Positions 1-8,855 are shown, counted from the stretch's first letter. The stretch is DNA of 12,295 nucleotides from Clavulina sp. PMI_390 (GCA_015039315.1 WIDE01000226.1:1271-13565); one strand, 5' to 3'. Numbers and translations are program-made. The notes: generated by a model from the letters alone, not told the origin.

Positions 1-39
1 GATGTGGCTTATTTGGCTCACTTACTGTCTACTCGAAAC

Positions 40-54
40 CACACACACACACAC
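40..54. repeat. (CA)n microsatellite
   Basis: An uninterrupted run of about seven CA dinucleotides lies just ahead of a C-rich block. Confidence 0.8.
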
Positions 55-296
55 TCGCTCAACCCTCTTGCCTCCCCCTCCCTCCCCACCCGGCCCCTTC
101 CCCCGGTATGAGTTGCGGCCGGCCTCGTAAAACCCGCCTGCTAGCAGACTCTGATCTTTAACCCTTCATCCCGCCGTCGCTGCGGACGGGCCGTGACGGA
201 TGATGACGGCGAGGCTTGGGTGGAGAACGCGGCTTTTTTGTCTTAGATGGCGCGGGCGGGGAGGGTTCAGGTAAGGTCGAGGGGTCTGCGTTCAGG

Positions 297-334
297 CCGC
301 CTGTAGGTTGGGAGGGCGGAAGTCCCACAGGCGG
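297..334. repeat. Inverted repeat, 8-bp arms
   Basis: CCGCCTGT (297-304) and ACAGGCGG (327-334) are perfect reverse complements around a 22-nt loop. Inside the loop GGGA and TCCC can pair as well. Its role is unknown; a GC-rich sequence gives such pairs fairly easily. Confidence 0.5.
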
Positions 335-431
335 ACCTCAATGAGCGGGCTTTGGGTCAAACGCGGACGAACAATCTAAAATATAATAAAGCATTATTTG
401 GCATCTTAGAACGTGAGGCGGGAGGCGGATT

Positions 432-1932
432 CGCATCTGGTCGTCGTTGCGCGACTCTCTGGCTGGTTTTCTCAGTCCTCCCTTGACATCTCTAGCGACT
501 CCTTCATCTAAGATGCAACTTCCTACTGCTTCTCTGAGCATCCTTCTGGAGCCAAGTCTCCTATCACCTACCAATGCTATTGGCGCTCTCATTAAACCCT
601 TAGACCCCGCATACCCGTTACGATACACACGCAGAACTTTCCGACATCGGCGCAATTTCCCCGACCATTCCTCCGTGCTCGTCGTCAGCGACGCCGAATC
701 GCCACGTCCCCAGTACAACAGTCTGGGCGTTCGACAGCACGATAGCCCGATCCGTAATCCACCACGAAACAACGGCGTCCCCAGCATAAAAGTACTACGG
801 AGGGAGGCAGAAAACGCCAAGTCCACGGTCATATACCGCCTCTCGACACACATCATGACAAACTCGGAAAGAATCAACAGAACGACGGTACCATGGCGCC
901 GCGAGGACGACTGCGTCCGCGTAAACATTCTGACTAATGAAGCAGGAACATCCCTGAGACCCCGCTGGGCCAAACGACGTTGAAAGTGACTACGCCAACT
1001 CGAAACAAGCCGAAACAACCTGGTGATATACCCCGACTGGTCCCTCCAGTTCAAACACGGGATACGACAGACAGGAGCAGGCATAGTAGTTATGTGCAGA
1101 GGCGAAGCAATCCTCCAAGATTACTTTGCGCTCGGCAGCGAAACAGAGGTCTACGAAGCAGAGATGCAAGCCCTCACCAGAGGCGCATGCAACGCGAGCA
1201 CCATCCTCCAGCTATGGGGAACCAATCACGGTATTGACCACATCCGGTTCTTCGCAGATAACACAGGAGCCCTCCAACGAATCTACAAGGGTACCCGTGG
1301 CCTCGACCAAGGCTGCTCCACCACCTTCCGCGAAACAATCCACCAGATCCTCAACGACCACCCCTCCATGAAAATCACTATTGAATGGGTATCCGGTCAT
1401 CAAAACATACTCGGAAATGAGATAGCAGACTTCCTAGCAAAACGTGCCTGCAGTGAAGACCCACAAGATGCAAGACCGCCAGCCGCCTTTGTACGAAACG
1501 CCATCAAGAAGTCCACGCGAGAACGCTGGACACGCAGGTGGGCCGAACAAGCCACCAACAACACGCGCCGCTCGGACTTCCGAGCGGCCAACCTCCTTCC
1601 CCCACGAATCCAACCTTCCAAACGTATTACTAACCTTACCCCCAAATCCTTTGCCCGTCCGATACAGTGCCAAATGGGCCATGCCCACATAGGCGGCTAC
1701 TACGACTACCGCCACATACCCGAACTACACACTTGCTCATGCGGAGCATTCCAGACCCGCAACCACGTCCTACACTGCCCACAACACGACCGCCGCCGCC
1801 ACCTCCTCAAGGATGAACAAAGGGAATATCAAACTGAACGACCTCCTCAGAACACACAACGGGTGCATGCGCCTAGCGCGATTCATCCGCGCGTCACGAG
1901 CACAATATCTACGAGATTCCGTCAGGAACTAG
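432..1932 (+). mobile_element. Non-LTR retrotransposon (LINE) 3' remnant: RT end, RNase H, CCHC knuckle
   Basis: This is the 3' part of ORF2 of a fungal LINE, an enzyme that copies element RNA into genomic DNA. Frame 0 (codons starting at multiples of three) is open from about 432 to 980. It resembles the loosely conserved stretch after the RT palm (GFLSPPLTSL, then PAYPLRYTRRTFRHRRN); no YADD box is present. Two TGA stops follow (981, 987). The RNase H domain begins at about 1023, with acidic residues in YPDWS (1035), YEAEMQAL (about 1161), FFADN (about 1257) and a GHQN...NEIADFLAK block (about 1398-1440). A C-x-C-x7-H-x3-C knuckle (CSCG...H...C) lies at about 1735-1780. Near 1815-1824 the frame shifts by one base; the true C-terminus (NDLLRTHNGCMRLARF) is read in the next frame to a TAG at 1930-1932. 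The copy is dead and 5'-truncated, as LINE copies usually are. The RNase H and knuckle are sure; the part before 980 is less so. Confidence 0.85.
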
Positions 1933-2293
1933 CGCGGAACAATCTTAAAGGGCCCAAGTCCGCGCAAGTCCGCTCATATCAGGCGCAAGTCGTCATCCGA
2001 GGCTAACATGCCTCCGTAACGCTCTTCTTTCCCTCATCCTGTATCTGAATAACGGTTAGCGCCGACTTGCGCGGCAAAGCTCGCCACTCTCGTCAGAAAA
2101 CACTTGATTTTCATTGAGGCTAAATGTATCGAATGAGATTTTTTACACGACAAGTCTTGAGCACAGAGGAATGGCAGTTTTTTCGCCGGAGACGTGACGG
2201 ATAGAGACTCTGAGGATACGGATCCAGGCACGGAGTACAGACCATTTTCTGAGTAAGGCAAGATAAACCAGATGCCTTTGAGATTGCAACAGC
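1933..2293. other. LINE 3' flank and intergenic DNA
   Basis: This region follows the LINE stop codon. It holds repeated GCGCAAGTC words and an 11-bp inverted pair. There is no poly-A or simple-repeat tail, so the 3' end of the element cannot be fixed. On the minus strand 2034-2261 has a serine-rich open frame (SVPGSVSSESLSVTSPAKK) just beyond the stop of the acidic gene. It could be an extra exon, but no splice junction joins it convincingly. Confidence 0.4.
1960..2074. repeat. Inverted repeat, 11-bp arms with GCGCAAGTC words
   Basis: CCGCGCAAGTC (1960-1970) is the exact reverse complement of 2064-2074. A further GCGCAAGTC lies between the arms at 1983-1991. More copies occur at 2882-2890 (minus) and 3246-3254 (plus). 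Confidence 0.6.
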
Positions 2294-2810
2294 TTAGTCG
2301 TCAAGATCGCAATCGTAGTCGATGAGGGCCTCATTGTCATCCCCAACAACTACTAGAGTAGGAGAGAGTGCGGCTGTCAATTGAAGGATCGGAGGGTCGG
2401 ACATACAGGATTTGCTAGAGCCAGCAACAGTACAGGAGCCGTCGGCGATGTGGCTATCATCCGAGCTGGCTGATGAGTCTGCTATATGTAGAAACGTCGC
2501 TATCGGAGCTGAAAGAGAGAAATGAGAGACTTACCAGTTTTTGCCTCGCTCGGGACGTTAGAGGCAACTTCCTTCATCATAGAGCGCTTGGCCTTTTTGT
2601 AGGCGAATCGACAAACGCTGCCTTCAGGCGAAGTACTGTCCGCACTTTTCTTGGTAGCGGAAGTGATGTCAAGATCCGCATTGGTGTCGATATCGGAATC
2701 AGAGTTGGCATAAGGAATGCCAATGGATTGGAGCGTTGTTGCACGTAAAGTGGGGTAATCACCTCCCTTGAACTTGGGAGGGAGACTGGCTTAGGCTTAG
2801 GCTTTGGCAT
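2294..2810 (-). CDS. Small acidic protein of unknown function, two exons, possible 1-nt frameshift near the start
   Basis: I do not recognise this family. Exon 1 reads in one frame from 2790 to 2535 and contains PKFKGGDYPTL, the acidic stretch NSDSDIDTNADLD, and a lysine-rich stretch AYKKAKRSMMKEV. A consensus donor (GTAAGT at 2534-2529) opens an intron of 53 or 56 nt, with acceptors TAG at 2482 and CAG at 2479. Exon 2 continues in phase to TAA at 2296-2294 and ends in aspartates (DYDCDLDD). About 147 codons are visible. The exon 1 frame has no ATG; upstream it is closed by TAA (2793-2791). The nearest start, at 2810, gives MPKPKPKP in a neighbouring frame, one base out of register. Either one base was lost at about 2786, or a leader intron ends near there. 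The sequence upstream of 2810 looks like a leader, not coding. Protein composition and clean splice phase argue for a real or recently dead gene. Confidence 0.55.
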
Positions 2811-3693
2811 GAACCTAAATGGATGGAAGTTGTATAGGAAGCATCAGGAATCAAGACGGAGAAATTTAAGCTTGATAAGGAGACTTGCGCGTTGGCTGTT
2901 CCCTGTTGAGCACGGATGACGCGACATTACTTGGGTGAAAGGCCAAGACGGAGTGCAAGCATGCTTTTGTTTGGCATGAAACCAGACTAGCCAAATGGCG
3001 GCTAGGCGGGCTACGTTTCTAACCGCGCCGATATCACAATACGAAGAAGCGCATTCACGAAAAACTCAATACAACGTCACGTGAACTCCCAAACTCATAG
3101 TAAACTCGATATTTTCCATCCTAAGACCCGCCACTGGTGGCGAGCATTTTCTCGCACACTTCACCAACAGGTATGCAGCATCCTATTAGCCGAGAATTCA
3201 CTACAACAATGTGCCAGCAGATGGATGAACTTGTTTACACCCCAAGCGCAAGTCGTGATTCGGGCCCAGGGGCTCCTACGACCATCATATATTATTAATT
3301 GACCTGCTTCATGCATTTTGCGAGCATTTCCTCACCAGAGGCTCCTCCATATCCAAAGAATTACTGCTGTAGACTTAATTCATTCGAATGACCTAGTTAC
3401 GACTGCACTAGTACAATAATAGCCCAAGCGAGCGCAACCTGCAAAGTGAACTCGCTGGTTCTAGAAGCGACTAGGGAGACGAATATGTCATATGCTACGC
3501 ATAAGCTCTATGCCTGGCCCGAACTCCACCCAAACTAGCCCCAATGAGGTGCAACGCGTGAGGCAGCAAAGTGGCTCAAGTAAGCGTAAGTGGTGGAGCC
3601 CTGCCCGCTCTGCACGCGAAGTCTGTTCCAATAGTTAATCGTTTCCCTGGATTCTTGTCCCCTCTGTTAGAGAATACCCGCTAGATGAGTGCC

Positions 3694-3699
3694 TATAAA
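3694..3699 (+). promoter_or_regulatory. TATAAA box candidate
   Basis: A single TATAAA stands about 25 bp before the hairpin and about 525 bp before the Tnp2 start codon. No transcript start can be tied to it, so it is only a candidate. Confidence 0.2.
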
Positions 3700-3721
3700 C
3701 AGTCCAAGCTTTGTGTCAGTA

Positions 3722-3749
3722 CCGGTACTGCCTAAAAAGGCAGTTCCGG
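3722..3749. repeat. Hairpin: 12-bp stem, one mismatch, AAAA loop
   Basis: CCGGTACTGCCT (3722-3733) pairs with AGGCAGTTCCGG (3738-3749) around AAAA; only T3726/T3745 fails to pair. It is the strongest short-loop hairpin I found. It lies in non-coding DNA upstream of the Tnp2 gene. Confidence 0.7.
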
Positions 3750-4191
3750 ATATGTTCTGGCACTGGGTCATAATCAGTGCGTCAACCTGTGCAGCAATTC
3801 TGAGTGAGTTTCTGTTATTTTGCGAGAGATAGTATTATCTAGTGGGATCCTCTTCAACACGGTCCAGAACTATCCGGAAGATGCGCTTAGGTTTTGCCCA
3901 GTATCCTATTCTTGCGGATCTCGTTGTCAGGACGCTGGTCATGTGGCGACCGCTCCAGCCTTCATGAAATGCACATACAGTTCGTCGAGCTGCGTTTCCG
4001 AGAGCGAGGATCCGATCCTGGAGAGACAAAAGAGACGTCCTTGTCAGTGTTGCGTCGTTGCGCCGTTGTGCAGTTGTGTTGTCAACTGTCTGGGTGGGGA
4101 ACAGGTTAACGCCGACGTTGTCTGTCATTCAACAAAGCTCCGAAATGAGATCTTCACTTGACGACTGCGTCTAGCTAGACATCAGGGCTTG

Positions 4192-4247
4192 TCAACCTCG
4201 TCACCTTTCAATATCAACACCATGTCCGCACTCTCACCGGTGGTCAC
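4192..4247 (+). repeat. Copy A of a 56-bp block shared, inverted, with 12240-12295
   Basis: Aligned with the reverse complement of 12240-12295, about 51 of 56 bases match. The stretch from TCAACACC just before the ATG through GGTGGTCA is an uninterrupted match. Copy A ends in the first codons (MSALSP) of the Tnp2 model. Similarity fades right after GGTGGTCA. Confidence 0.85.
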
Positions 4248-7200
4248 CGTTGACCTAAACCTAATCACATAAATCTTGTGGCACAGGTCAACACCCCACA
4301 CGCTATATCGAAGCACTTTGTGACTTGTTCTCGAAGCCTCATTCTCTACATGCCTTTCCTACATGCTGAGTGCTGGAGCGACGAGGTTGGGCGTCTTGGC
4401 TCGATTTCTCGTTCTGTTGCTTCCCTCACGCAAAATCGCACCATCCTTGCCTTTCAAATTCCTCTCAACATTGCTGAACATCCGTCATATCTGTCCGACT
4501 CTGTATATCCTCAGACCTTCCCAACAACCCTCGATAAATTTGTTCTAGATGAACTGGTCGCAAACCCTGATGGAATACTGTGCCTTTTATCCACTGCTAC
4601 TCAGAATCGCCGCCTACTGCATCTAGAAAATCGCTTCATCATAGAGTGCCAGGGAATACGGAAATATCTTCGAGCCGCATATAGAGCTCCGAGCACACAT
4701 CTTTGGGACACAATACTATCTGTGTACCATATACTTGCGGCCTACAAGAGCCAAAATCGCGAGATACAACGGAAGGCGCTTGTCCTTCATCAACACGCAA
4801 ATAGGACATTGCTCAGCATCTCCTCAACGCCAAATCCGCTCCCAAGCTGCATCAGACTTTATAACAACTATCGTAAGTTATATGAGAGCTTTACAAGCTG
4901 ATAACTGATCTCCTTGTCCAAATGGTCAGATCGAGCAAATCCACCCTGGCAAGACCTTGGGCGCGAGAAGATCATAGTCAACGGTAATATGCTTATCAAC
5001 CACCTGATTGCACACACTCCGTGGGCCACCACCAGGAGTTCTGCTCGCCTGAGTGACATTCGAGCCGATTCTGCTTTAAAGACCGCTGCACCAGTCAGGG
5101 CTTACTCTACCCTTGAACCCATTGTTCAAGAATTCGGTATCAAAGCTGAGCTTGATCAGCATTGCCTGTGCCCCGTTTGCAGAAGGGTCTACGACATACC
5201 CCCTCCCCGGACGTGTACCTGTAGCCAGGACCTATGGGTTTTCTCCCCAATGCTTGGTGCAGAGGGCAAATCCAGGAAACCAAAGCAGTCTACCGGATTT
5301 GGAGGCTTTGAAGTCCCACAAAGCTTCATTATCCATACACGCAGCTTCATCGGATATGTTGGGGGTTTACTGTCTTGTGCTCATATTGAGCACTCCCTTA
5401 TCAAAGGTCCCATTGATGGTGATCCTGAGAAGGAGGAGCTTGTTGACGTATGGCATGGGCAACAAGTCCGAGACATCACACGTCGTGGGCAGCCCTTTTT
5501 CCCAGGATTAGGGACTGACATCCACCTAGGCTTCAAGCTCTCTGTTGATGCGTTCAAAGAGTCATCTAGCTCCACCGCCTCTACCGAGGTGATAGTTCTT
5601 GTCTGTGAGAATATCCCCCCACAGGAGCGGCACCTTCCTGAGAATGTGCTCCTATATGCCGTTCGGGAGAAGCATATCTCGACCGCCCAGTGGAACGAAA
5701 CGCTGCGCCGCCTCTGCCATGAGTTTGGGGAGTTTTTCGACAATGGAATATATTACAACTGGACATCGCTCCTCCCCAGTGGACGCCTCGTGAGAGCATG
5801 TCTGCTGATTACCGCTTGCGATCTTGTTGCCGTCCGCAGCCTTGTTGGAGCGGCGCCGCATTCGTCAAGCCAGCACCCCTGCTTATTCTGCCCTATAACC
5901 ACTACTGGCTCCGGGTGGGAGTCTATTGCTCAACTTGAACCTTTCAACGAGGCGTATCATCGTCAACACTCGGTGTCCCACGCCCTTGCATCGTCAGAAC
6001 CTGAGAAAAAAGCCATATACGACAAATATGGCATCAAAGAAAGCATATTGCATGAATTTCCAGGGTTTAGCATGTCATTGTCGACCGTTCCTGACTATCT
6101 CCACCAGGTCAAACTGGGAACGCTGTCTCACCATGTTCGAAACATCCTGGGGATCTCGAATTTCCAGGGTTTAGCATGTCATTGTCGACCGTTCCTGACT
6201 ATCTCCACCAGGTCAAACTGGGAACGCTGTCTCACCATGTTCGAAACATCCTGGGGATCTCGAATTTCCAGGGTTTAGCATGTCATTGTCGACCGTTCCT
6301 GACTATCTCCACCAGGTCAAACTGGGAGCGCTATCTCATCATATTCGAAATATCCTGGGGATCTCAATGACGGATGAGGATGGTAACGGACTTGAGCGTC
6401 CTCCCAATGCCGACAGCCGTACTGTCAAACTAATCAGGGAAGCCCTAGAGAAAGGCGAGAATATTCGTTCCTTTCCTACCCAGGAAAAATATCGGCTGGC
6501 TTGGGAGTTGGGATTACGCAGGGGCGTGCCAAAGGGACCTTATCTTGAAGCGAAGCTGGCAGAATACGCAAAGGCAGGTTCTGCGTCTTCTATTCTGTTT
6601 CAGACTCATTCTAACATTCTTTCTGCTTGCAGAAGCTTCCCATTGCAGATATGGCTCTCCTACCAGACCCTACAACCAACGACCCGTCTTCGGGAGTATA
6701 CCACTCCCTGTCCTCAAGTCACTCAGGTGTTTGCGATGCCAGTTTTGCATTGTTCTCTGAACACTTCCCCTACCACAACAGTACCGAAGATGACGGAGCG
6801 TGGTTCAGGTCAAAATGGCCGGAGCTCTATCATTTTGTTATGATGCAGACTCGTAGCGCCTCTGGTATATCATCATCCTCTACCGCCCATGGCTCTCTTA
6901 CGCATGCTACTGCCATCTACAATGCTTCAAGCGCAATCAAAAAACGCTTGGCATTATACTTTCTTGAATCTTGGCCAGACGACCCATACCAGATCATAGC
7001 ACAATTTTTAACAAACGTGAGTAGTTAATTGGTTGGGTTAATACGCTGTCTTACTAACATGTTGCTCAGCGACTAGATATCTCAAATGGCTTCACAATCC
7101 AGAATATTGAATATGATAGGCGAAAGTTCACGACTGCTTCCCAGGCCACCATTAACTCCTGGCGCAAGCCCTTGTTGGTCCATATATGCCGATCGTTTGG

Positions 7201-8855
7201 AATTGAAATAAACCACTCGTGGACCAAGAAAGCTATCACCACACGTCTGATGTCATGGGTAGGCTGCTTGTTATATTCCTATTAACCTAAAAGCTCACAT
7301 TGTCCTACAACATGTTCATCAGCGTGATCAACAGCCCTGGTACAATCCCGCGGCTAGGGCTCAAGTGCCAAAAGCTAGCGGGCTAGCTACTCGTGGCGAG
7401 ATTCCTTGCATCCTTGGGAAAACCACTATGGCTGATATACGTCGACTTGTCAGTACCGCGGATGCCCCACTGTGGATCCCAATCCCATCTGCAGATTTTG
7501 CCATGACCACCCCCAGCTTATCCGGCGGTCGATGGGAAAGTCTTGCACGTTACTTTCTTGTTGCCGCTGTGATACCTATATGGTCATTCCCCAAGCATGG
7601 CACTAGTGCTGAGGAGAGGCAACGAATGGAGGATCTCCTTGAAAATCTGATGGACCTAGTCCAAGCTGTTGCTCTTCTGGGCTCGTACTCACCCAGCAGC
7701 TCAGATTTAGATCAAGGAGATAAGCTTTTCCGTCGCTATCTCATTCGTATGCAAGAGCTGCACGCCCACGCTCCTGTTGTCCCAAATCATCATCTCACGA
7801 CTCACTTTGCAGAATTCGTGAGACTGTACGGCTCCCCTCATACTTTTGGAGCTTGGGTCGTGGAGGTGGTTATTGGCTCACTCCGAGACATCCAAACCAA
7901 TTCAAACGAAGGTATCTTCATCCCTTCGTAGCCTTCTTCTACCCGTTGCCGGTTTTTTGATTGTCTGTTCTGTGAACGTCTCCTCAGCAGAAGCCAACTT
8001 TACCCGACTACGCACATATGCCCGCGCCTCAAACCTACGAGCTCTGATCCAAGAAACCCAGATTGAAGGTTTCAATGATCTGCGCCAAGAGCTGAAAGCC
8101 ATAAGTAAGAGCAGGCGATTCCAAGAGGAAGCGGATCCTGGCGCGGCAGTAAATACTCGTGGAAGCGCGGGGATCTTCCGATATCGGGCCGGCCAAACTG
8201 ACTTCAACGATGCTCCTCCGGATGTGAAAGCATACTTCGCCTCAATCCTGATCTGTCGACAGGTGTCATATGTGACCATCGCGTATTCGTGTCTCTTCCA
8301 GCATGCCTTACTACAACCTAGGTCCTCAAGCAAAAAGAACTGCTGGGTAATCTATCTGAATACCGATGGCGTTCAGAGAGGCGGGCTTATTTCAAGCATT
8401 CTAGAGTGTACGACCGTGACTGGACTCAAATTTATCTCGCTTGTCGTAGAGCCTTTCCGTGAACTGTCGCCCCGTGATGCCGAGCTCAACTGCTTTCGAA
8501 GAAAATGGGAGCATGTTGCTGGTCGTTTATACGATCCTCGTACCGACTCAAAAGACATTGTGCCTTTGGAGAAGGTCATGAGCCAAGCCATTCATTTTCC
8601 CTATCTTCCTCCTCCCCACGTACTTCCTTTTAGGGATCTGGATAGGGATGCAATCTTGCTTATGCCTGCGACCAAGGTTAGCAAAGCCTGTCCATCTAGG
8701 CCACTCATATTGCTGATTGGATGACCATTATTTTGTTATAGAATCCTGCCTGGGGCGGTTTTAATGGACCGTTGGGAGAGAGTGATAGTGGGGGCGGTGA
8801 CATGGAGAGATTTTGTAATTTGGGTTGGTACCTGGACAATGACGAAGCCCACTAG
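4222..8855 (+). CDS. Tnp2-family transposase, about 1,330 aa, 8-9 exons
   Basis: This is a DDE-type transposase of the fungal Tnp2 group (CACTA-like cut-and-paste elements), expected to act in the nucleus on its own element's ends. Exons by hand: 4222-4239, 4287-4872, 4930-6107, 6316-6577, 6649-7016, 7070-7258, 7323-7911, 7991-8676, 8742-8855; phases agree and the sum is 3,990 nt. Visible in order: an unrecognised N-terminus (1-200), Cys pairs (CPVCRR and CTC, about 280-299), the core FKLSVDAF (D about 408), CENIPPQERHLPENV, ITACDLVAVRSLVGAAPH (D about 499), CLFC (519-522) and DYLHQVKLG (D about 590). A SAP-like patch follows (about 830-865), then GGRWESLARYFL, VPNHHLTTHFAEFVRLYG and DAELNCFRRKWEHVAGRLY. 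The 18-nt first exon is tentative; an in-frame ATG also lies at 4350. The frame is broken by the 6054-6365 triplication unless that is spliced. The family is sure; intactness is not. Confidence 0.85.
6054..6365 (+). repeat. 104-bp unit repeated three times in tandem inside the transposase gene
   Basis: Units are 6054-6157, 6158-6261 and 6262-6365, each starting GAATTTCCAGGG. Units 1 and 2 are identical. Unit 3 differs at five places (6328, 6333, 6339, 6343, 6351), all transitions and all in its last 40 bases. The unit length is not a multiple of three, so the two extra units shift the frame. Each unit holds CCACCAG|GTCAAA, which can act as acceptor and donor. Confidence 0.95.
6108..6315 (+). 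other. Candidate intron (or two 104-nt introns) formed by the tandem repeat
   Basis: Splicing from GTCAAA in unit 1 (6108) to CACCAG in unit 3 (ending 6315) removes 208 nt and joins YLHQ to VKLG in frame, which rebuilds a single unit. Two 104-nt introns (6108-6211, 6212-6315) give the same mRNA. The acceptor side is good: a CTGAC branch-site match and pyrimidines about 12 nt before CAG. The donor GTCAAA is weak. The site was inferred from sequence, with no transcript to support it. Confidence 0.5.

Larger units (their letters stand above)
1..430. other. GC-rich intergenic DNA, no gene seen
   Basis: No reading frame here resembles a protein family. The stretch has a (CA)n run at about 40-54, a C-rich block at about 74-105, and a G/C-rich part to about 340. 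Base composition shifts at about 360-410 to an AT-rich patch just before the LINE remnant begins, so the retroelement junction probably lies in that interval. I cannot tell whether the GC-rich part is a promoter or the 3' end of a gene outside the window. Confidence 0.5.
2811..4190. other. Long intergenic stretch without a convincing gene
   Basis: Short open frames exist on both strands (for example 3081-3302 plus, 3820-4161 plus, 3835-4128 minus), but none shows a family motif or consistent splice structure. Contents seen: GCGCAAGTC words at 2882 and 3246, a CACGTG palindrome near 3078, two short related segments at 3140 and 3320, a TATAAA at 3694-3699 and a strong hairpin at 3722-3749. On the minus strand, near 4020-3940, a short stretch (LSETQLDELYVHFMKAG) reads like coding sequence but ends quickly in stops, so it may be a decayed exon. 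Confidence 0.45.

Noticed and set aside
338..1084. Long minus-strand open frame of 248 codons
   Set aside because: It lies opposite the LINE remnant, shows no family motif, and its composition fits a shadow of the plus-strand coding sequence.
2509..2534. 26-nt intron ending at CTTTCAG in the acidic gene
   Set aside because: It is too short for splicing. The same donor with the acceptors 27-30 nt further on gives a normal fungal length and the same frame.
3081..3302. 73-codon plus-strand open frame
   Set aside because: The only feature of note, a QAQVVIR ending like that of the out-of-frame LINE tail, comes from the shared GCGCAAGTCGT word, not from protein homology.
3820..4161. Overlapping open frames on both strands before the transposase
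   Set aside because: Neither has a motif, a good start context or splice signals that extend it. At most a short decayed exon is present on the minus strand.
5381..5861. Minus-strand open frames within the transposase
   Set aside because: They are shadows of a well-supported Tnp2 exon whose motifs are read on the plus strand.
6054..6365. CRISPR-like array
   Set aside because: The units are contiguous with no spacers, there are only three, and they encode part of the transposase.
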